A stretch of DNA of 41,197 nt from a virus. The stretch spans positions 1 to 41,197 of the IMG/VR virus record IMGVR_UViG_3300042356_001663, one strand, 5' to 3'. Shown here in pieces: positions 37,132-41,197 of the stretch. A program made the translations under genes and the position numbers. The notes beneath the pieces were generated by a model. The model saw only the letters and a program-made list of their open reading frames with translations. It was not told the origin of the DNA and did no database searches. Within the stretch, counting starts at the first letter, position 1. Each line of letters opens with the position of its first letter.

Positions 37132-37905
37132 TCACCTTTTTTTTGATGAATCTCTCACGACCTTAGAAGATACATTATCAAAAGGCGACAAGAAATACCA
37201 AGCTATAAATGGATTGTTATAAAGATATGAATTTAACAGTTTGAAGAATTTGTATCTATTCTCTTTCAAAATTCTCAAATTTGATTTGTTATAAAAAGCT
37301 AGTTTTTGACTAGGTGAAGTCATTTCATAGGTTATTATTTCTGACTTTAACAATTCTTCATCTGATTTAGATATCCTTTGATATTGCGGCAAATTTATGT
37401 TTATATGACAACCACCTTCATCTTCCATAGAAACAATGCTGGATGGTGCTAAGTCCATCTTGTCTGATAAAAATTCATTCAATTTAACAAACTTACTCAA
37501 AGCAGTTTTCTTATCTTTGAAAACAATTGTTTGATATTCTATTGAGTTCTCGTCTGTATCTGAACTAGCAACACCTAATTTTGATTTGATTGGCTTCATT
37601 AAATCTCTTGTGTTGTCTTCTATCTTCTCAATAAGTTCTTGATAAATTACTTCATCGAAGTTTGTCTTGATACCGTTTTTTATATAAGATTTCTTGTTAT
37701 ATAAAAACTTAGGATACAAATTCAACCCATATGTATGTTCGAATCCAACGTCCAAGAACTTGTTTTCTTCAAATTTTAAGTTATTCAGAAGTTTTTTTCG
37801 ATTTTGTTCCACTATTTGATTATTTTTAATATCAGAATTGGAGTGATTAATAAATAATTCTGATATACTTCTTTCATAAAAGAATTCATCTCTCCATATT
37901 TTCAT
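37132..37905 (-). CDS. Possible amidoligase-like (COOH-NH2 ligase) protein
   Basis: 257 aa. DVGFEHTYGLNLYPKFLY near residue 52, MEDEGGCHININLPQYQ near 160-176 and a C-terminal YKFFKLLNSYLYNNPFIAW recall the layout of phage amidoligase-family proteins, where a Glu-rich strand and a G-(x)-H-h-(H/N) strand form the ATP/metal site. The match is partial, so this is a guess. ATGA overlap with the HTH gene upstream. Confidence 0.35.
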   Translation of the reverse strand: MKIWRDEFFYERSISELFINHSNSDIKNNQIVEQNRKKLLNNLKFEENKFLDVGFEHTYGLNLYPKFLYNKKSYIKNGIKTNFDEVIYQELIEKIEDNTRDLMKPIKSKLGVASSDTDENSIEYQTIVFKDKKTALSKFVKLNEFLSDKMDLAPSSIVSMEDEGGCHININLPQYQRISKSDEELLKSEIITYEMTSPSQKLAFYNKSNLRILKENRYKFFKLLNSYLYNNPFIAWYFLSPFDNVSSKVVRDSSKKR

Positions 37906-38213
37906 AATTCTCTTGCTTTTGTTCTGTAAATTGTTCTTGGCGATACATTGATTAACTTTGATGCTTCAATACCAGTTGTTGATAAAGCTATAGCCATCTT
38001 AACTCTGGCTGCTTCATCACCTATCAATCTTAAAATTGATTTTGATACATTCATCGCAAGTGTTTTCTTAAGTGCTTTGAACTCTTCAGTGAACAAACAA
38101 TATCCCAAATAACAATCAACTGTTTCAACACTTACAACTATGAAATGATTTTGGTCAAAAACAATCTTTTTTGCGTTATTGTTTTTTAAATAAGCTTCTT
38201 TTCTCTTGGTCAT
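37902..38213 (-). CDS. Fis-like helix-turn-helix protein
   Basis: 103 aa. The C-terminal 25 residues (ALSTTGIEASKLINVSPRTI then YRTK) match the Fis-type helix-turn-helix, in which a short helix precedes the recognition helix. The N-terminal part is a mixed domain (YLKNNNAKKIVFDQNHFIVV). It is probably a small phage transcription regulator. It overlaps the following gene (ATGA) and starts 1 base after the previous gene's stop, so it is translated in a tight operon. Confidence 0.6.
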   Translation of the reverse strand: MTKRKEAYLKNNNAKKIVFDQNHFIVVSVETVDCYLGYCLFTEEFKALKKTLAMNVSKSILRLIGDEAARVKMAIALSTTGIEASKLINVSPRTIYRTKAREL

Positions 38214-38214
38214 A

Positions 38215-38463
38215 TCAAGTCTTTCTTATGGTGAAAGAAGTGTTGTGCAACTTCTTATTGAATGTTAGAATGATTTTGTCTGGTTGGCTTGATATCTTCA
38301 TCAGATTAAAACACAAAACAACTTGAGGTTTTTGCTTTATGAAAGACTTGAGCAATATGAAACTCGCTGAGTTGACCTTCATATCTATTTTGTCTGTCTT
38401 GTTATTCAAGACAACAGCAGTCTTAATCAAATTTATTACCTTCAATTTCGCTTCTCTTCTCAT
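38215..38463 (-). CDS. Hypothetical protein
   Basis: 82 aa, basic, with VINLIKTAVVLNNKTDKIDM, a middle FILLKSFIKQKPQVVLCFNL and a basic end. No recognised domain. Its 5' end overlaps the previous gene by 41 bases, a large overlap for this phage, and it is followed at once by the HTH gene. Confidence 0.5.
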   Translation of the reverse strand: MRREAKLKVINLIKTAVVLNNKTDKIDMKVNSASFILLKSFIKQKPQVVLCFNLMKISSQPDKIILTFNKKLHNTSFTIRKT

Positions 38464-39184
38464 TTTCGTAATTGATTTTCCATTGTTTGAAACTAGGTGT
38501 TGTTTTGTTCGCTTCTATTAAATCTTGAACATCGAACAAACACATTTCCACTTCCTTTCTTCTTTCACCTGCCTTGAAAGCATTATACAAATCACTATCA
38601 GTCCATTTTTTGAAATTGGATTTGACAATAACTCCATAAACAACACCATCTCTCTCTTGAACATAAAAATTCACTGGTCTTGGTCTTGGATTTGATTCAA
38701 GATTCTTTTCAACTTGATTCTCAATCATCTCATACTCATTTCCTTTGATATCAATCAAAACAAATCTACCGTCTTGTGAACTTTGAATAACATAACCATC
38801 GTATACAAAATTCTTCTCTTTCTTCAAGAAAGCAATCTGAACATCATCCAAATTCATTCTTGGGATGAGTCTGACAACAACTTCGATTGTGTTGTTGATT
38901 TTATGAATAACACTTTCCCAGACTTTCTTGTCCAATTCGATAATATCACCTTCTTGTGTTTTGACTGATATTGTCCTTAGAAATTGAATTTGAGTTACCA
39001 ATTCTTTGCCTGTAAATTGGTCTTTGATTACTACATGGTCATCAACCTTATTATGGTGAATTATTCTGTATGTCCTTTTGGAAGTTATGTTGTAGACTTT
39101 TTGTTTTAATTCTACGTACTTTAATTTGGTTAGTACAACTTCAACTGTTATGAAGTCTGGGTGCTTGAAGATTTGTTTGTTCAT
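38423..39184 (-). CDS. Hypothetical protein
   Basis: 253 aa, beta-rich N-terminal half (VEVVLTKLKYVELKQKVYNI; FTGKELVTQIQFLRTISVKT), then VVVRLIPRMNLDDVQIAFL and YVQERDGVVYGVIVKSNFKK, with a helical C-terminus. No family recognised. It follows the NUMOD1-like gene by 14 bases and overlaps the next gene by 41 bases. Confidence 0.55.
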   Translation of the reverse strand: MNKQIFKHPDFITVEVVLTKLKYVELKQKVYNITSKRTYRIIHHNKVDDHVVIKDQFTGKELVTQIQFLRTISVKTQEGDIIELDKKVWESVIHKINNTIEVVVRLIPRMNLDDVQIAFLKKEKNFVYDGYVIQSSQDGRFVLIDIKGNEYEMIENQVEKNLESNPRPRPVNFYVQERDGVVYGVIVKSNFKKWTDSDLYNAFKAGERRKEVEMCLFDVQDLIEANKTTPSFKQWKINYENEKRSEIEGNKFD

Positions 39185-39198
39185 TTAGAATTTATCAA

Positions 39199-39432
39199 TT
39201 ATTTGTATTTGAAGTAAACTTTGATTTTGAGTTTTTTGTTTATAGTGCCACTCTTTGGTTTCTTTTTGGTTAAACCAATTGTTTTACAAGAATATGATAC
39301 TGAGTTGACTTGCAATCCATTTCTTGCAGCTGCTTTGTTGAGACTTTCATATTCCTCGATTGGCTCATCTGTTTCGTGATTGTACATTACAACTGCTCTC
39401 TTTTCGTACAAATGTTCATTATTTGAATCCAT
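39199..39432 (-). CDS. NUMOD1-like DNA-binding protein
   Basis: 77 aa. EPIEEYESLNKAAARNGLQV followed by NSVSYSCK resembles the NUMOD1 helix-turn-helix found at the C-terminus of HNH and GIY-YIG homing endonucleases, where a small domain binds the DNA target. Here no nuclease domain is attached, so it may be a domain remnant or a stand-alone regulator. The C-terminus is basic (TKKKPKSGTINKKLKIKVYF). Confidence 0.55.
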   Translation of the reverse strand: MDSNNEHLYEKRAVVMYNHETDEPIEEYESLNKAAARNGLQVNSVSYSCKTIGLTKKKPKSGTINKKLKIKVYFKYK

Positions 39433-39490
39433 TTCTAATTATATCAATTTAACACCCTCTTGTCTTATTCTGTTGTTTCTACAGTATTGG

Positions 39491-39817
39491 TTAAATCTGT
39501 TCTGGTAATTTGTCTTTATAAACTGTAATTTCAACCTTTCCTAATCCTAAGCCAAAATCAACGTTGTTTAATATTAATTCTTTCTTTATCCAATCATCTT
39601 CTGTTAGTACGACTTCAAAACAATTATCTTTGTTTTTAGGCAATAACAAAACTTCATTCATGTCTTTCATTGAAGACAAGATTGGTGTTCTATTCCAATT
39701 GCTAATATCTCTCAGAACAAACAACTTATCGTTTCCATTCTTTATCCTTAAAGCTATTGTTAGCAATATATCTGGAGTGAATCTTAAACCATTGTACTTG
39801 TTGACTGTGTAAATCAT
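39491..39817 (-). CDS. Hypothetical protein
   Basis: 108 aa, beta-rich: NKYNGLRFTPDILLTIALRI, LFVLRDISNWNRTPILSSMK and VEITVYKDKLPEQI. No family recognised. It overlaps the MazG-like gene by one base (TAATG), so it may be translated with it. Confidence 0.55.
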   Translation of the reverse strand: MIYTVNKYNGLRFTPDILLTIALRIKNGNDKLFVLRDISNWNRTPILSSMKDMNEVLLLPKNKDNCFEVVLTEDDWIKKELILNNVDFGLGLGKVEITVYKDKLPEQI

Positions 39818-40218
39818 TATCCTTGTCCTTGTAATGGGGAATTTGATGGTTTGCTTAGGAATTTTGCTCTTATTTTTGATTCTACATCAAAATGATGTAT
39901 CCTCTGAAGTTCAGTCTCTGCTGAATCTTCCATATTAACATCAAGAGCGTTACATAATCCTGCTAAAGCAACCATTGTTCCACCTGCCTCTTGGTCCAAT
40001 TCTCCCATTGGTCTAGAGTAGACGTATTCAACTATTTGGATTACTTCTTGTTTTGACATTCCACAAGCCTGAACAAGTTCAACAGCCTCTTCTGCGAATC
40101 TGTTTCTTCTCTCTTGTGGAGATTTGAATAATGCCTTATTAACATTTTTTGAGAATACAAGATCAATCCAATTTTGAACTCTTGCTTGAAATGTTGTTTT
40201 TTCTAGTGTCTTTACCAT
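39817..40218 (-). CDS. MazG-like nucleotide pyrophosphohydrolase
   Basis: 133 aa. The all-alpha NTP-PPase pattern: RFAEEAVELVQACGMSKQEV (about 42-61), with the metal-binding EExxE, then the second helix with YSRPMGELDQEAGGTMVALA. This subfamily is frequent in phages and is thought to cleave NTPs or house-clean nucleotides; it may alter the host nucleotide pool or alarmone level. The start codon lies inside the possible extended reading frame of the upstream Cys-rich gene (ATGGTAA). Confidence 0.75.
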   Translation of the reverse strand: MVKTLEKTTFQARVQNWIDLVFSKNVNKALFKSPQERRNRFAEEAVELVQACGMSKQEVIQIVEYVYSRPMGELDQEAGGTMVALAGLCNALDVNMEDSAETELQRIHHFDVESKIRAKFLSKPSNSPLQGQG

Positions 40219-40284
40219 GTTTTTATATCTTTCTTTTTAAATTGTTCAAACCATTGTTTAACTGATAGAATAGTTTTTGAAGGG

Positions 40285-41052
40285 TCAAAATTTTCTTGAA
40301 TGTTGATAAAGAAGTTCTAATACTTCTTCCTCACTATACTTATTTTTATCTTGTTCTTGAAACTTATTAAACCAATATTCTTTAGCTGCATTTGATTTAG
40401 CACCTGCTATAAATCCTAATTCAGCTTTTTTATTTTCACTAAAATACATTTTTGAATAATCAATAGCAGCATCTTCAAGTGTTTCTTGGTTAGGTTCTTC
40501 TTGTTTAACACAAGTAAGGCAACTTCCGTGAACTTGACAACAATATGGGTCGTGTTCTTTACAAGTACATTTAGGTTCTTCTTGTGGAATGATGATTTTG
40601 TAATAAGGCTTTGCGCCATGTACTAATTCTGTAACTTCATTTGTTTGAATAATCTCAACACTCTCACAACTTGGATTCTTTACAAACCATTCTAAAAACT
40701 CTTCGTCAATAGCTTGTACACCATCGGCAATTAAGTCTTGGTCTGTTGTTAGAGTGACTTTTTTATCACCTTCTTTAAAGTATAAAAATGCGATACCATC
40801 TATAGTTTGAAACCCTAAGATTCCTTCTCGTAATTCTGCTTTAGTTAATCTACCACTTTTAAGTATAACGTTATCTCCTTCTTTAATTTCTTCATCAGAA
40901 GTGATGGAAATGTTTTGGAATTTAGCTTTTAAATAATCTAAATCTGACTGTGTAAATTCATCTGTAACTAATGCATAACCACGATTGTCTTTTATTAACG
41001 TACTTGGTTTGTCTGTAGGTAATACGTGTATTGTTTTTGTTGAAGTTTTCAT
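40285..41052 (-). CDS. Composite Cys-rich protein, probably frameshifted at the C-terminus
   Basis: 255 aa. The first 110 residues are beta-rich with KEGDNVILKSGRLTKAELRE. Then VQAIDEEFLEWFVKNPSCES, a Cys-rich CTCKEHDPYCCQVHGSCLTC (zinc-finger-like), and a helical end (FIAGAKSNAAKEYWFNKF). Such composite proteins occur in Bacteroidota phages; function is unknown. Another frame continues after the stop as FDPSKTILSVKQWFEQFKKK and ends at 40212 inside the MazG start. Removing one T near 40287-40290 would join them, so a frameshift is likely. Confidence 0.55.
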   Translation of the reverse strand: MKTSTKTIHVLPTDKPSTLIKDNRGYALVTDEFTQSDLDYLKAKFQNISITSDEEIKEGDNVILKSGRLTKAELREGILGFQTIDGIAFLYFKEGDKKVTLTTDQDLIADGVQAIDEEFLEWFVKNPSCESVEIIQTNEVTELVHGAKPYYKIIIPQEEPKCTCKEHDPYCCQVHGSCLTCVKQEEPNQETLEDAAIDYSKMYFSENKKAELGFIAGAKSNAAKEYWFNKFQEQDKNKYSEEEVLELLYQHSRKF

Positions 41053-41086
41053 AATTTCTCAGATTTTGTTAGTGTTTTATTTCAAT

Positions 41087-41179
41087 AGCGAATTAAGAGT
41101 ATAACTTTGTATAAAAAAAATCATTTACAACATAAATTTTTAATACGCTGATTTACAACAACTTTATTTTTGTTTTACA
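41087..41179 (-). promoter_or_regulatory. 93-bp repeated promoter/operator module, copy 3
   Basis: The most diverged copy: AGCGAATTAAGAGTATAACT, then TTGTATAAA, a TTACAACATAAA arm, CTGATTTACAACAA and TTTTTGTTTTACA. On the minus strand it gives TTG, 14 bases, TATACA and lies 34 bases before the ATG at 41052. It probably starts the right-hand operon. Confidence 0.5.
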
Positions 41180-41197
41180 GCATAAAAAAAAATTCCC

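Noticed and set aside
40416-40619. Minus-strand 67-aa frame inside the Cys-rich gene
   Set aside because: It is a shifted-frame reading of the Cys-rich coding sequence with a Lys-rich, unstructured translation and no independent signals.

Overview
The window looks like a 41 kb piece of an AT-rich tailed-phage (caudovirus) genome, or a prophage, from a Bacteroidota host, most likely a flavobacterium-like one. The reasons are: every credible gene lies on the minus strand; genes are tightly packed with many ATGA and TAATG overlaps; Shine-Dalgarno sequences are absent and starts are preceded by A/C-rich leaders (AAACAAA type); and several protein families are typical of Bacteroidota phages (DUF5675, DUF5672, small holins, MuF-type head protein). 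Transcription runs from position 41197 towards 1, so the layout below is given from right to left. Terminase, tape-measure and replication genes are not in the window, so the genome extends beyond it.

Right part (41.2-36.3 kb): small, mostly unrecognised genes of an early or accessory region. They include a Cys-rich protein with a probable frameshift, a MazG-like NTP pyrophosphohydrolase, a NUMOD1-like DNA-binding protein, a Fis-like helix-turn-helix protein and a possible amidoligase-like protein. From 36.3 to 33.8 kb there is an array of very small genes, each followed directly by a related, partly palindromic intergenic element (core TAACG, then a C-rich stem and an ATTAGT/CAATTAAA block). 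It resembles a gene-cassette array.

Middle (33.7-24.5 kb): a middle-gene operon ends in what I read as a thymidine hypermodification pathway. It consists of a P-loop kinase, a small unknown protein, an FAD-dependent lyase-like enzyme, an amino acid:DNA transferase, and a protein of the helical 5-hmdU DNA kinase/pyrophosphorylase family, with an FkbM-like methyltransferase beside it. Together these could phosphorylate 5-hydroxymethyl-dU in DNA, attach an amino acid and trim it. The enzyme that would make 5-hmdU is not in the window.

Left half (24.5-2 kb): a flotillin-like membrane protein, then a virion block: a 480-aa internal protein, portal, small structural protein, a lysis cassette (membrane protein, holin, DUF5675, DUF5672, spanin-like), MuF-like head protein, two internal proteins, a complete type IB topoisomerase domain, prohead protease, major capsid protein with an Ig/FnIII-like insertion, capsid accessory protein, connector and neck proteins, tail-terminator-like protein, tail fibre and a lectin-like protein. 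The lectin-like gene is a GC-rich mosaic. At the far left a second lysis-like cassette (membrane protein, holin, DUF5675, spanin-like) repeats the first.

Regulation: a CAGTTAT motif sits upstream of portal, capsid and other late genes, often directly after an intrinsic terminator. A separate element of about 93 bp with an inverted repeat occurs three times before operons and is the best candidate for another promoter class.
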